Assembly: GCA_030637665.1 (NCBI GenBank)
Contig: DAOWGA010000016.1
Location: 1 to 11,411 of the forward strand
Source: Lysobacterales bacterium
GTDB lineage: Bacteria > Pseudomonadota > Gammaproteobacteria > Xanthomonadales > SZUA-36
DNA length: 11,411 bases
Direction of reading: 5' to 3'
Part shown: piece by piece, positions 1 through 7,303 of the stretch
Layout: each line of letters begins with the position of its first letter
Numbering within the stretch: position 1 is the stretch's first letter
Translations under genes and position numbers: made by a program
The notes under the pieces: generated by a model
What the model saw: only the letters and a program-made list of their open reading frames with translations
What the model was told of the DNA's origin: nothing
The model's database searches: none

Positions 1-1316
1 AAACGCCGGACCTGGATTCAGCATCACAACTGCGTGAATTCTTCGCAGTGATCCAGGCCGGTAACGAAGCCGGCTTGATCAGGGCTTATCACGACCGATC
101 CGATGGCGGCCTGCTGACCACGCTGTGTGAGATGGCCTTTGCAACGCATTGCGGACTTGAACTTGCACCGGGCGTGTCGGCCGGGGAGCTGAATGCCTTC
201 CTGTTCTCGGAAGAGCCGGGAGCCGTGATCCAGGTCTATGGAGACGAAATGGAGGAGCTCATGGCCCTGTTTGATTCAGCAGGTCTGGGTGATGCTATTC
301 ATGACCTGGGCCGGCCTGTGTCTGGCGACCGACTCCGCTTGTCTTGCGCGGGAGAGTTGGTCCTGGATGAGTCATTGCCGGACCTGCAAATGCTCTGGTC
401 CGAAACCAGTCACGCCGTTCAGCGTCTCCGCGACAATCCGGACTGCGCTGACCAGGAGCAGAATTGGATCGGGAACTGGCAGCATGCCGGAATGGAGCCG
501 CGGCTCACGTTTGAGCCATCGGAAAATCCGGCTGCGCCCATGATTGCAAGCGCGGTCAGGCCGGCGGTGGCCATACTGAGGGAGCAGGGCGTCAACGGAC
601 ATGTCGAAATGGCTGCCGCCTTCGATCATGCGGGCTTCACCTCGGTTGACGTACACATGTCCGACCTGCTGGAGGGTCGGAGATCATTGGATCAGTTCTC
701 CGGTTTCGTGGCCTGCGGCGGGTTTTCCTACGGGGATGTACTGGGTGCAGGACGCGGCTGGGCCAAGTCTGTTCTTTTTCAGGCAGCACTGCGCGAGCAG
801 TTTGAAAAATTCCTGGCGAATGGTGACAAATTTGCACTGGGTGTCTGCAATGGCTGCCAGATGCTTTCGGCTTTGCGCGAGTTGGTTCCCGGAACCGGAT
901 CATGGCCTGATTTCGTCGATAACCGTTCGGAACAGTTCGAGGCCAGGTTGAGCCTGGTCGAAGTGGAAGATTCTCCTTCGATCTTTTTCAGCGGCATGGC
1001 CGGCGCCCGAATACCGGTGGCGACTGCGCATGGTGAAGGGCGCGCTGAATTCCGTGGCGGCTCATCTCCCGCGGGCCTGGTGGCCCTGCGTTACATTGAC
1101 AGTAACGGCGATGCAACGGAACATTACCCGGAGAACCCCAATGGTTCTCCCGGCGGAATAACCGGGCTGTGCAACGCTGATGGTCGGGTCACGATCCTGA
1201 TGCCGCACCCGGAACGCACGCTCAGGACAGTCAATTTTTCATGGGCTCCGGAAGATTGGGCTGATGTTTCACCCTGGCAGAGGATGTTTTTCAATGCCCG
1301 CCGGTGGACGGGATAA
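1..1316 (+). CDS. purL: Phosphoribosylformylglycinamidine synthase, C-terminal part (5' end outside window)
   Basis: This is the large single-chain FGAM synthase. It uses ATP and glutamine to convert FGAR to FGAM in step four of purine biosynthesis, in the cytoplasm. The reading frame (codons starting at base 3) is open through the left edge, so about 437 C-terminal residues of a protein normally near 1,290 are visible. The first part is the end of the second AIRS-like synthetase domain, with the signature YHDRSDGGLL at about bases 87-116. From about base 540 the class I glutamine amidotransferase domain follows: AILREQGVNGH, then ACGGFSYGDVLGAGRGWA. Its nucleophile is the first Cys of GVCNGCQ (codon 846-848), and the His and Glu partners sit in PHPER (codons 1206-1208 and 1212-1214). 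The protein ends in the family-typical WQRMFFNARRW. No catalytic residue is missing in the visible part. The next gene starts four bases after the stop, with no terminator between them. Confidence 0.97.
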   Translation, partial: TPDLDSASQLREFFAVIQAGNEAGLIRAYHDRSDGGLLTTLCEMAFATHCGLELAPGVSAGELNAFLFSEEPGAVIQVYGDEMEELMALFDSAGLGDAIHDLGRPVSGDRLRLSCAGELVLDESLPDLQMLWSETSHAVQRLRDNPDCADQEQNWIGNWQHAGMEPRLTFEPSENPAAPMIASAVRPAVAILREQGVNGHVEMAAAFDHAGFTSVDVHMSDLLEGRRSLDQFSGFVACGGFSYGDVLGAGRGWAKSVLFQAALREQFEKFLANGDKFALGVCNGCQMLSALRELVPGTGSWPDFVDNRSEQFEARLSLVEVEDSPSIFFSGMAGARIPVATAHGEGRAEFRGGSSPAGLVALRYIDSNGDATEHYPENPNGSPGGITGLCNADGRVTILMPHPERTLRTVNFSWAPEDWADVSPWQRMFFNARRWTG

Positions 1317-1320
1317 CAAG

Positions 1321-2034
1321 ATGGCAGGCGAACATGAAATGAATACCGGAACCGCGCCGGAGGACAAATCGACTTCTGCCACGGAAGTCGTAGCAGTAGA
1401 ACCAGAGGAGATCAATGAGGAACTCAAGCTCAGTGAGCTCCTGATCCTGGCTGTTCTGTGGATGCTTTTGGGATTCATGCTCTGGTTCTATCTTTCCGCA
1501 TTCCATGGCTTTCCCGTTCGGATTGCAGTGGATGCGATCCTCGGCCAGATTCTGGGCAGCCATTTCCACCAGGTCGTTGTCGAGCCGAACCAGCATTTCC
1601 TGTTCCAGGTTGAAACAACCATCCCGTTTACTTTCCGCGACGGCACGACTGAGGCCCTGGGCTTTATCGTCAACCCCCTGGTGTACAGTTACGGTTTGCC
1701 GCTTCTGTTCGGGCTGGTAATGGGTTCGGACGTCAGTTGGTTGAGAAAAGGCATGATCCTGTTGGTCGGCTATGCGACTATTACTGTTGTACAGATTTGG
1801 GGAGTTGTCTGGCAGTCTCTGAAAATGCTGGCATTCAATTTCGGCGCACAGACGCACCAGATTGTCCAGGAAGCCGGCGTTTCCGATTCAGCAATTGCCC
1901 TGGGTTATCAGCTGGGCACTCTGATTTTTCCCGCGCTGGCGCCGATCTTTGTGTGGGTGCTCATGAACCGGCCGCTGGTTGAGCAATTTGTGGGCTGGCA
2001 GGCAGAGCAACTTGGTAATGAGCGGAACCGATAG
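1321..2034 (+). CDS. Four-helix membrane protein resembling exosortase H-associated membrane proteins
   Basis: This is a 237-residue inner-membrane protein of unproven function. Residues 1-37 are hydrophilic and acidic. Predicted membrane helices lie near residues 38-60, 118-134, 143-166 and 191-214. A soluble loop of about 55 residues (61-117), probably periplasmic, separates the first two. The segments VNPLVYSYGLPLLFGL (118-132), QIWGVVWQSLKMLAF (158-172) and ALGYQLGTLIFPALAPIFVW (193-212), ending in MNRPLVEQFVG, resemble from memory the membrane proteins found beside exosortase H, but no alignment was possible. No exosortase or IPTL-type sorting signal is visible here. ATG 1321 was chosen because it lies four bases after the purL stop; ATG 1339 is an alternative. 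A longer frame from 1264 would overlap purL by 53 bases and is unlikely. Ribosome binding sites are weak (GGACGGGA just upstream), which fits translational coupling to purL. It could equally be an uncharacterised T2SS-linked membrane protein. Confidence 0.85.
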   Translation: MAGEHEMNTGTAPEDKSTSATEVVAVEPEEINEELKLSELLILAVLWMLLGFMLWFYLSAFHGFPVRIAVDAILGQILGSHFHQVVVEPNQHFLFQVETTIPFTFRDGTTEALGFIVNPLVYSYGLPLLFGLVMGSDVSWLRKGMILLVGYATITVVQIWGVVWQSLKMLAFNFGAQTHQIVQEAGVSDSAIALGYQLGTLIFPALAPIFVWVLMNRPLVEQFVGWQAEQLGNERNR

Positions 2035-2054
2035 ATCAGGCCGCTGTCTCTGCA

Positions 2055-2085
2055 GTGAGAGAATCCGCACCGGGTCGCTTATAAT
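2055..2085 (+). promoter_or_regulatory. Putative sigma-70 promoter of the T2SS operon
   Basis: A perfect TATAAT -10 box lies at 2080-2085. The best -35 candidate is GTGAGA at 2055-2060 (four of six matches to TTGACA), with a long spacer of 19 bases. Transcription would start near 2092, leaving a leader of about 29 bases before the gspE start at 2121. The position in the only sizeable gap upstream of gspE fits an operon promoter. The weak -35 suggests either low basal activity or dependence on an activator. This comes from reading the sequence only; read-through from purL is also possible because no terminator is seen. Confidence 0.5.
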
Positions 2086-2105
2086 TGCGGGACCGGATCA
2101 TTGCC

Positions 2106-2112
2106 AGGGGAA
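2106..2112 (+). promoter_or_regulatory. Ribosome binding site that fixes the TTG start of gspE
   Basis: AGGGGAA at 2106-2112 sits eight bases before TTG 2121. An in-frame TAA (2118-2120) stands directly before that TTG, so no upstream start is possible. The first in-frame ATG is at 2472, inside the conserved N-terminal domain. The site therefore supports TTG 2121 as the initiation codon. Confidence 0.7.
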
Positions 2113-2120
2113 CACCTTAA

Positions 2121-3851
2121 TTGCAAACAACTGAAGAGCAAGTGGTAGATATCGAGACAGAGCAGTCTTCCATAGATAATGCTGTCTGTACTTTTCTGCT
2201 CGATAACAATCGCCTGAAGAGTGCTGACCTGAAGCGGGCGGAAAACTACCGTGAACAGCACGGCGGCGACCTCGTCACCTTGCTGGTCCGCCTTGGGCTG
2301 GTATCGGAAAAAGACGTGGCCGAAGCAGAGGCCGATCTACTTGATTTGCCCCTGGTCAGGACTGCAGACCTGCCGGACGAAATTCCCGAGCTGCCCGATA
2401 TCTCGCTGCGCTACCTGAAACAGAACCTGATACTTCCGATAGCCGAATCCAACGGTGACCTGGTGGTGGTGATGGCCAATCCACGGGACGAGTTCGTCCG
2501 CAAGGCGTTGTCCATGGCGAGCGGTAAAAATATCGTTCCCCGGGTCGGAATCGCTTCCGAAATCGAGAATGGCATTGAGAAGCTTCTGGGTGGCGGGCGT
2601 AGCGCGATGGGACAGATCGTGGATAGCCTGGATACGGATGAGGAAGGCGACCTCGAGGATGTTGAACACCTGCGCGACCTGGCGTCCGAGGCGCCGGTCA
2701 TCCGCCTGGTGAATCTGGTCTTGCAACGCGGGGTGGAAGCCCGTGCTTCGGATATCCATATTGAACCGTTCGAGAACCGGCTGAAAGTGCGTTACCGGAT
2801 TGATGGTGTGTTGCATGAAGTGGAGGCGCCGCCTTCCAAGTCCACTGCTGCCGTGATCAGCCGAATCAAGATCATGGCCAAGCTGAACATTGCGGAGCGT
2901 CGCCTGCCCCAGGACGGACGCATCATGCACCGGGTGCAGGGCAAGGAACTGGATTTGCGCGTATCCACCATCCCGACTTCGCATGGCGAAAGCGTGGTGA
3001 TGCGTATCCTGGACCGTGAAAGCATCGTGCTGGACTTCGACTCCCTCGGTTTTGACAGCCTGATCAAGACGAAATTTGTAAAGGCGCTGGAAATGCCTCA
3101 TGGCATTATCCTGGTGACCGGACCGACGGGTTCGGGCAAGACAACCACGCTGTACACGGCCCTTAGCGCTTTGAATACACCGGAAAGAAAAATCATCACG
3201 GTCGAAGACCCGGTCGAGTACCAACTGGAAGGCATCAACCAGATCCAGGCCAAGTCATCGATCGGACTCGATTTTGCCCATGCACTGCGCGCCATCGTCC
3301 GGCAGGACCCGGATGTGATCATGATCGGTGAAATGCGCGACCTGGAGACCGCCAGGATTGCTATCCAGTCCGCCCTTACCGGTCACCTGGTGCTGTCGAC
3401 CATCCACACCAATGACGCAGCCGGAGGCGTTACACGGATGCTGGATATGGGCGTTGAAGATTACCTGCTCACGTCCACTGTCAACGCCATACTGGCCCAG
3501 CGCCTGGTCAGGACGCTGGATCCTGATCACCGTGAACCCTATGAACTTTTGCCGGAAGTGGCAAAGGAAGTCGGTTTTACGGAACTCAGTGGACAGGAGC
3601 GCTATATGGTTTACCGCCCCGTTCCGACGGAGGAGATGCCATCCGGCTACCGTGGCCGCACGACCATACTGGAATTGCTCACGCTTACCGATCCCATCAG
3701 GAGAGTGATTATGAAACACGCGACGTCCGGGGAGATCCAGGATCTGGCTGTAAGCGAGGGCATGCGAACCATGTACCAGGATGGTCTGAAGAAATGCCTC
3801 GAGGGCGTCACCACCCTGGATGAAGTATTGAGAGTGTCACAGGAGTCCTGA
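2121..3851 (+). CDS. gspE: Type II secretion system ATPase GspE (XpsE type)
   Basis: This is the cytoplasmic hexameric ATPase that powers pseudopilus assembly and is held at the inner membrane by GspL and GspF. It has 576 residues. An N-terminal domain (about 15-155) of the GspE/MshE N-terminal type is followed by the N2 domain (about 185-310) and the RecA-like ATPase domain. Walker A is GPTGSGKT (334-341), the Asp box is [10 protein letters not shown] (360-369), Walker B is [12 protein letters not shown] (396-407, Met replacing the usual Ile of GEIRD) and the His box is [13 protein letters not shown] (419-431). The usual four-cysteine zinc motif between AQRLVR (459-464) and GYRGRT (509-514) is absent: the matching positions read LDPDHREP and PVPTEEMPS, and the only cysteines in the protein are C23 and C559. 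Translation starts at TTG. The stop overlaps the gspF start by one base (TGATG). PilB and MshE are relatives, but the downstream genes settle the assignment. Confidence 0.96.
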   Translation: MQTTEEQVVDIETEQSSIDNAVCTFLLDNNRLKSADLKRAENYREQHGGDLVTLLVRLGLVSEKDVAEAEADLLDLPLVRTADLPDEIPELPDISLRYLKQNLILPIAESNGDLVVVMANPRDEFVRKALSMASGKNIVPRVGIASEIENGIEKLLGGGRSAMGQIVDSLDTDEEGDLEDVEHLRDLASEAPVIRLVNLVLQRGVEARASDIHIEPFENRLKVRYRIDGVLHEVEAPPSKSTAAVISRIKIMAKLNIAERRLPQDGRIMHRVQGKELDLRVSTIPTSHGESVVMRILDRESIVLDFDSLGFDSLIKTKFVKALEMPHGIILVTGPTGSGKTTTLYTALSALNTPERKIITVEDPVEYQLEGINQIQAKSSIGLDFAHALRAIVRQDPDVIMIGEMRDLETARIAIQSALTGHLVLSTIHTNDAAGGVTRMLDMGVEDYLLTSTVNAILAQRLVRTLDPDHREPYELLPEVAKEVGFTELSGQERYMVYRPVPTEEMPSGYRGRTTILELLTLTDPIRRVIMKHATSGEIQDLAVSEGMRTMYQDGLKKCLEGVTTLDEVLRVSQES

Positions 3852-5062
3852 TGCCGCTGTTCGAATACAAAGCCGTCGCACCCAGTGGAGAGACCGTCCG
3901 TGGAACGATGGAGGCCGCATCCATGGACATGGTGGTACTGAAGCTCCAGGAGGCCGGTAACATCCCGTTGCATGCGCATGAATCCGGTGGCGGTTTCAGC
4001 CTTTCCAGCCTGCGCTTGAGCCGGCGCGGAATGAACTCGCGCGAAGTCGGCCAGTTCACCCAGCAATTGTCTACCCTGCTGGGCGCCGGCCTGCCCTTGG
4101 ATCGATCGCTCCACGTCTTGATGGAATTGTCAGAGAATGAGCGCGTGCAGCGTACCGTCAGGGACATCAGGGATCGCGTGCGTGAGGGTAGCAGCCTGTC
4201 GGATGCGCTGGAAGAGCAACACGGTGCATTCAACCGGCTTTTCGTCAACATGGTCCGTGCCGGCGAGGTAGGTGGCACGCTGGATGTCACCCTGTCCCGC
4301 CTGACCGACTATCTTGAACGTTCCCGGGATCTCAAAGACAGCGTTATTTCAGCACTGATATACCCCATACTGTTGTTGCTGCTGGCGGCAGGCTCCCTGA
4401 TTCTCCTGCTGGTGTATGTCATCCCTCAGTTCACGCCCATATTCGAGGAACTGGGCGGGGATCTGCCTTTGATAACCAAGATCGTTCTTGGCGTGGGCGC
4501 CGTATTGCAGAATTTCTGGTGGGCGATCATCCTCCTGACATTGCTGGCCGTGTGGCAGTTCAGGCGCATGCTGGCCGACCAGGAAAAACGTTTCGCCTGG
4601 GATGGCCGGGTCCTTTCCACAAAGTGGGTTGGGGACCTGGTGGGTAAGCTGGAAACCGCGCGCTTCACGCGTACTTTGGGAACCCTGTTGAGTAACGGCG
4701 TGCCGCTGCTGTCGGCACTTTCCATCGCGCGCAATGTCATAAGTAACACGGTTTTGCGCAAGGATTTGAATGACGCGGCACGCGAGGTCAAGACAGGCGG
4801 AGGACTGGCGCCAAACCTGGCCAGCGGGGGCAGGTTTCCGCGGCTGGCGTTGCAGATGATCAGTGTTGGCGAAGAAACCGGCCAACTGGATGCAATGCTG
4901 ATGAAGGTATCGGATACCTACGACATTGAAGTTCGCAATACCATTGAACGATTACTTTCCGTATTCACGCCGGTCGTTACCATGCTGCTCGCGATGTTGA
5001 TCGGAACCATCGTTATGTCCGTTTTGCTGGCGATACTGAGTATTAATGACCTGGTCGCGTAG
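3851..5062 (+). CDS. gspF: Type II secretion system inner-membrane platform protein GspF
   Basis: This polytopic inner-membrane platform protein lies at the centre of the T2SS base and is thought to couple GspE motion to pseudopilin extraction. Its 403 residues are a normal family length. It carries two copies of the T2SSF domain. The first (about 66-190) has LSTLLGAGLPLDRSL and GEVGGTLDVTLSRLTDYL (138-155). The second (about 270-395) has LGTLLSNGVPLLSAL and GEETGQLDAMLMKVSDTY (340-357). Membrane helices lie near 165-191, 211-235 and 370-397. The N-terminal LFEYKAVAPSGETVRGTMEA is typical of the GspF/PilC family. The start ATG overlaps the gspE stop by one base, and AGGAG at 3841-3845 lies five bases ahead. 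A 59-bp gap follows before gspG. Confidence 0.96.
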   Translation: MPLFEYKAVAPSGETVRGTMEAASMDMVVLKLQEAGNIPLHAHESGGGFSLSSLRLSRRGMNSREVGQFTQQLSTLLGAGLPLDRSLHVLMELSENERVQRTVRDIRDRVREGSSLSDALEEQHGAFNRLFVNMVRAGEVGGTLDVTLSRLTDYLERSRDLKDSVISALIYPILLLLLAAGSLILLLVYVIPQFTPIFEELGGDLPLITKIVLGVGAVLQNFWWAIILLTLLAVWQFRRMLADQEKRFAWDGRVLSTKWVGDLVGKLETARFTRTLGTLLSNGVPLLSALSIARNVISNTVLRKDLNDAAREVKTGGGLAPNLASGGRFPRLALQMISVGEETGQLDAMLMKVSDTYDIEVRNTIERLLSVFTPVVTMLLAMLIGTIVMSVLLAILSINDLVA

Positions 5063-5106
5063 AAAATTGTTCAGGTACTCGCTTAGGCCCGGTTACGCAG
5101 AAATTT

Positions 5107-5112
5107 AAGGAG
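5107..5112 (+). promoter_or_regulatory. Strong ribosome binding site of gspG
   Basis: AAGGAG at 5107-5112, in the AT-rich context AAATTTAAGGAG, lies nine bases before ATG 5122. It is among the best Shine-Dalgarno matches in the operon and stands before the gene for the most abundant pseudopilin. No convincing promoter was seen in the 59-bp gap (5063-5121). Confidence 0.55.
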
Positions 5113-5121
5113 TCTGAAGGC

Positions 5122-5583
5122 ATGAGGATTGATTTTTTGAAAAGCAGGAAAATGCATGGCAAACAGAGCCGCCATCTGCGGCTGACCACCCAGCACGGCT
5201 TCACACTGGTGGAGTTACTGCTTGTGCTGATGATCCTGGCCCTGATCGGCGGCCTGGTGCTGCCCGGCATCATTGGCAAGGCTGAGGGCGCCAAGGTCAA
5301 GGCCGCGGCCTCACAGGTCAGCCGGCTGGCAATGGCGGTGGAAAGCTACTATCTGGATACCGGTAGCACGCCGGATAGCCTCGAGCAACTGGTAAAGGAG
5401 TCAGGCGATACCAGCGGATGGAATGGACCCTATGTCAAACCTTCCAGCCTCAAGGACCCATGGGGCCGGGATTATGACTACAAGTACCCTGGTGAGCACG
5501 GTGATTTCGACATTGTTTCCCTTGGTGCGGATGGCCAGCCGGGTGGTGAAGACAGAAACGCGGATATCAACAGCTGGGAGTAA
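5122..5583 (+). CDS. gspG: Major pseudopilin GspG
   Basis: This is the main subunit of the periplasmic pseudopilus. Its precursor has 153 residues. The prepilin peptidase site is QHG/FTLVE, with cleavage after G26 and methylation expected on F27. Glu5 of the mature protein (E31) is present, followed by the hydrophobic helix to about residue 50. The GspG core is typical: GPY (102-104), DPWGRDYDY (112-120) and the calcium-loop region SLGADGQPGGEDRNADI (133-149). The leader from ATG 5122 is 26 residues, longer than the common 6-10. ATG 5152 would give a 16-residue leader, but its AGGA is only two bases away, so 5122 with AAGGAG is preferred. Minor pseudopilin genes H-K follow, confirming a T2SS rather than type IV pilus context. 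Processing needs a prepilin peptidase encoded elsewhere. Confidence 0.96.
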   Translation: MRIDFLKSRKMHGKQSRHLRLTTQHGFTLVELLLVLMILALIGGLVLPGIIGKAEGAKVKAAASQVSRLAMAVESYYLDTGSTPDSLEQLVKESGDTSGWNGPYVKPSSLKDPWGRDYDYKYPGEHGDFDIVSLGADGQPGGEDRNADINSWE

Positions 5584-5631
5584 GTCCCCAGCCACCCCTC
5601 CCAGGTGAAAGATCCACGCACCAGTCCGGCC

Positions 5632-6117
5632 ATGACATGCTCCGCAAAACCGGACAGGCTGCCCCGGCCCGTGCACCGTGTTCGCGGCTTCACGCTGGTA
5701 GAACTCCTGGTGGTTCTGGTTATTGCCGCCCTGATACTGGCCCTGGTCGGCACCTCCATTTCACGCAGCATCAGTGGTGCTGAAATGCGCACAGCCGCGA
5801 GAAAAATGGCCGCTTCGATCCGCTATACGCGTACCCGGGCCATTATCTCCAAGTCGCAACAGGTGTTCCTGGTTGACACCGAGGCGCGCAGTTATACGGC
5901 AGCGGGGCGCGAACCGGTCACATTGCCCGGCGAAATGGAAGTCCAGTTGACCACGGCCCGGTCCGAACTGACTTCCGAGCACGTTGGCGGAATCCGGTTT
6001 TACCCGGATGGGGGGTCTACCGGTGGTTCCGTGGCGCTGGAAGCCAACGGCAGAATCTACACAGTCAACGTCGTCTGGCTGACCGGCGAAGCATCATTGC
6101 AAAGAGAGGAGGAATGA
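5632..6117 (+). CDS. gspH: Minor pseudopilin GspH
   Basis: This minor pseudopilin probably connects the GspI-J-K tip to the GspG shaft. The cleavage site VRG/FTLVE is clear, with Glu5 present and a hydrophobic helix of about 22 residues after it. The C-terminal half has the GspH-type sequence GGIRFYPDGGSTGG followed by a beta-rich end, IYTVNVVWLTGEA. The start is uncertain. ATG 5632 gives a 19-residue leader and 161 residues in all; GTG 5605 is in frame and would give 170 residues, closer to the gspG stop; GTG 5668 would leave a 6-residue leader. None has a good ribosome binding site, which suggests translation coupled to gspG. The mature protein is the same for all three. The 3' end overlaps gspI by four bases. 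Confidence 0.9.
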   Translation: MTCSAKPDRLPRPVHRVRGFTLVELLVVLVIAALILALVGTSISRSISGAEMRTAARKMAASIRYTRTRAIISKSQQVFLVDTEARSYTAAGREPVTLPGEMEVQLTTARSELTSEHVGGIRFYPDGGSTGGSVALEANGRIYTVNVVWLTGEASLQREEE

Positions 6118-6569
6118 TGCGCGGCCGGGGCATTCCCATTTCATACTCCAGGCGCAATGGCGGCTTCACCTTGCTGGAGGTTCTTCTCGCCTTCGTGGTT
6201 TTTGCACTGAGTTTTACCACCGTGTTGGAAATTCTGTCCGGCTCGATGCGCAATACCGTGCGGGCGCGGGAATACACCGAGGTCGCACTGATCGCCCAGT
6301 CGGTAATGGATCAGCTGGGACTGGAAATTCCGGTAGAGCAGGGCACGATCGTTTCGGGTGATTCCGGTGATTACGCATGGGAGATCAGCATCTACTCATA
6401 CGAAGACAACTCCGAGAATGCGTACAGTGTTGAACTGGGCGAACTGACCGGGATTGAGTTGCTGCAGATTGACCTGCTGGTGACCTGGGGCGAGCCGCCG
6501 CGGGAGAAATCAAACAGTTTCAGCACGGTCCGGGCCATGTTGATCAACAGGGAACTCAGCAGCAGATGA
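6114..6569 (+). CDS. gspI: Minor pseudopilin GspI
   Basis: This minor pseudopilin is a component of the GspI-J-K tip complex that is thought to start pseudopilus assembly. Its 151 residues include a 17-residue leader ending NGG/FTLLE, with Glu5 at residue 22. A helix AFVVFALSFTTVLEILSGSM with the GspI-type pattern follows. The small C-terminal domain contains AQSVMDQLG and ends in a short beta-rich part. Two ATG codons stand in a row (6114 and 6117), preceded by the purine run AGAGAGGAGGA (6103-6113). The second ATG has the better spacing, so the leader may be one residue shorter. The gene overlaps gspH by ATGA and gspJ by ATGA, a sign of coupled translation. Confidence 0.93.
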   Translation: MMRGRGIPISYSRRNGGFTLLEVLLAFVVFALSFTTVLEILSGSMRNTVRAREYTEVALIAQSVMDQLGLEIPVEQGTIVSGDSGDYAWEISIYSYEDNSENAYSVELGELTGIELLQIDLLVTWGEPPREKSNSFSTVRAMLINRELSSR

Positions 6570-7303
6570 AATTGAGCCCACATACCGCACCAGTATCCCG
6601 GCAACAGGCCAGGGGGTTCACGCTGGTTGAGCTGCTTCTTGCCATGGCTCTCATGAGCATGCTGCTGGCGCTGGCCTATGGTGGATTACGGGCGTCCACG
6701 CGTGCAACCGATCGGGGCCAGGTCATTCTCGAAGAGAGTGGCCGGATCCGGATGGCGCACCAGTTCGTGAGGAAGCAACTGAACCAGATGGTGCCGCTTG
6801 TGTTCATGGAAAGTGAAGACGAGCAACCACGGACGATCTTCGAGGGCAGTGCGGACGGCATCCGGTTCGTGGGGCCAATGCCCGGATATCTGGGCTTTGG
6901 CGGACCGCAGGTACAGGAGTTGATCTTTGTACGAAGCGAACAGGGTAAGGCCCTCGTGCTCTCACACGCCCTGTTGCAGGGCTTTGAAGAAGAAAATCTG
7001 TATGTGCGGCCTCCAATCGTTCTGATTGACCGGATTGAGCGGGCTTCATTCCAGTTCCTGGCGCTTGATGAAGAAAATGAATCGGCCGACTGGACCAGTG
7101 ACTGGGAGTACGCCGACAAGTTACCCCTGGCCGTTTCACTGGATATCGAATTCCAGGATGATGTATTCACAAGCTGGCCCATGTTGTTCGCCTCTGTACG
7201 GATCGACGCCAGCGCACTTAACGAACTGGCCGGCGAGGATGGGCTGGATCAAAATTACTCAACAGCCGTCAAGAGCCTGATCGACAAAAGGCAGAAAAAT
7301 TGA
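6566..7303 (+). CDS. gspJ: Minor pseudopilin GspJ
   Basis: This is the larger minor pseudopilin of the tip complex, partnering GspI and GspK. It has 245 residues with a 17-residue leader ending ARG/FTLVE and Glu5 at residue 22. The helix is LLLAMALMSMLLALAYGGLR. The remaining ~195 residues are the GspJ periplasmic domain: RIRMAHQFVRKQLNQMVP early on, then IRFVGPMPGYLGFGGPQVQE and IDRIERASFQFLA. Length and domain layout are normal for the family. It starts inside the gspI stop (ATGA) and its stop overlaps the gspK ATG by one base. Confidence 0.93.
   Translation: MKLSPHTAPVSRQQARGFTLVELLLAMALMSMLLALAYGGLRASTRATDRGQVILEESGRIRMAHQFVRKQLNQMVPLVFMESEDEQPRTIFEGSADGIRFVGPMPGYLGFGGPQVQELIFVRSEQGKALVLSHALLQGFEEENLYVRPPIVLIDRIERASFQFLALDEENESADWTSDWEYADKLPLAVSLDIEFQDDVFTSWPMLFASVRIDASALNELAGEDGLDQNYSTAVKSLIDKRQKN

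Noticed and set aside
1264..1320. Longer start for the membrane protein, overlapping purL
   Set aside because: It would add 19 residues encoded in the purL coding end, with no membrane or signal character. ATG 1321 right after the purL stop is simpler.
1291..1857. A 188-codon minus-strand frame opposite the membrane protein gene
   Set aside because: The plus-strand frame has clear membrane helices and fits the neighbouring genes. The minus frame has no recognisable sequence and overlaps the purL end.
2041..2062. Possible intrinsic terminator after the membrane protein gene (TCTC...GAGA symmetry)
   Set aside because: The stem would be only about four base pairs with a six-base loop and no T run follows. 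It was mentioned only as a possible regulator site.
2337..3224. A 295-codon open frame on the minus strand within gspE
   Set aside because: It lies fully opposite a strongly conserved ATPase gene and has no family-like motifs or ribosome binding site. It is a by-product of the GC-rich codon use of gspE.
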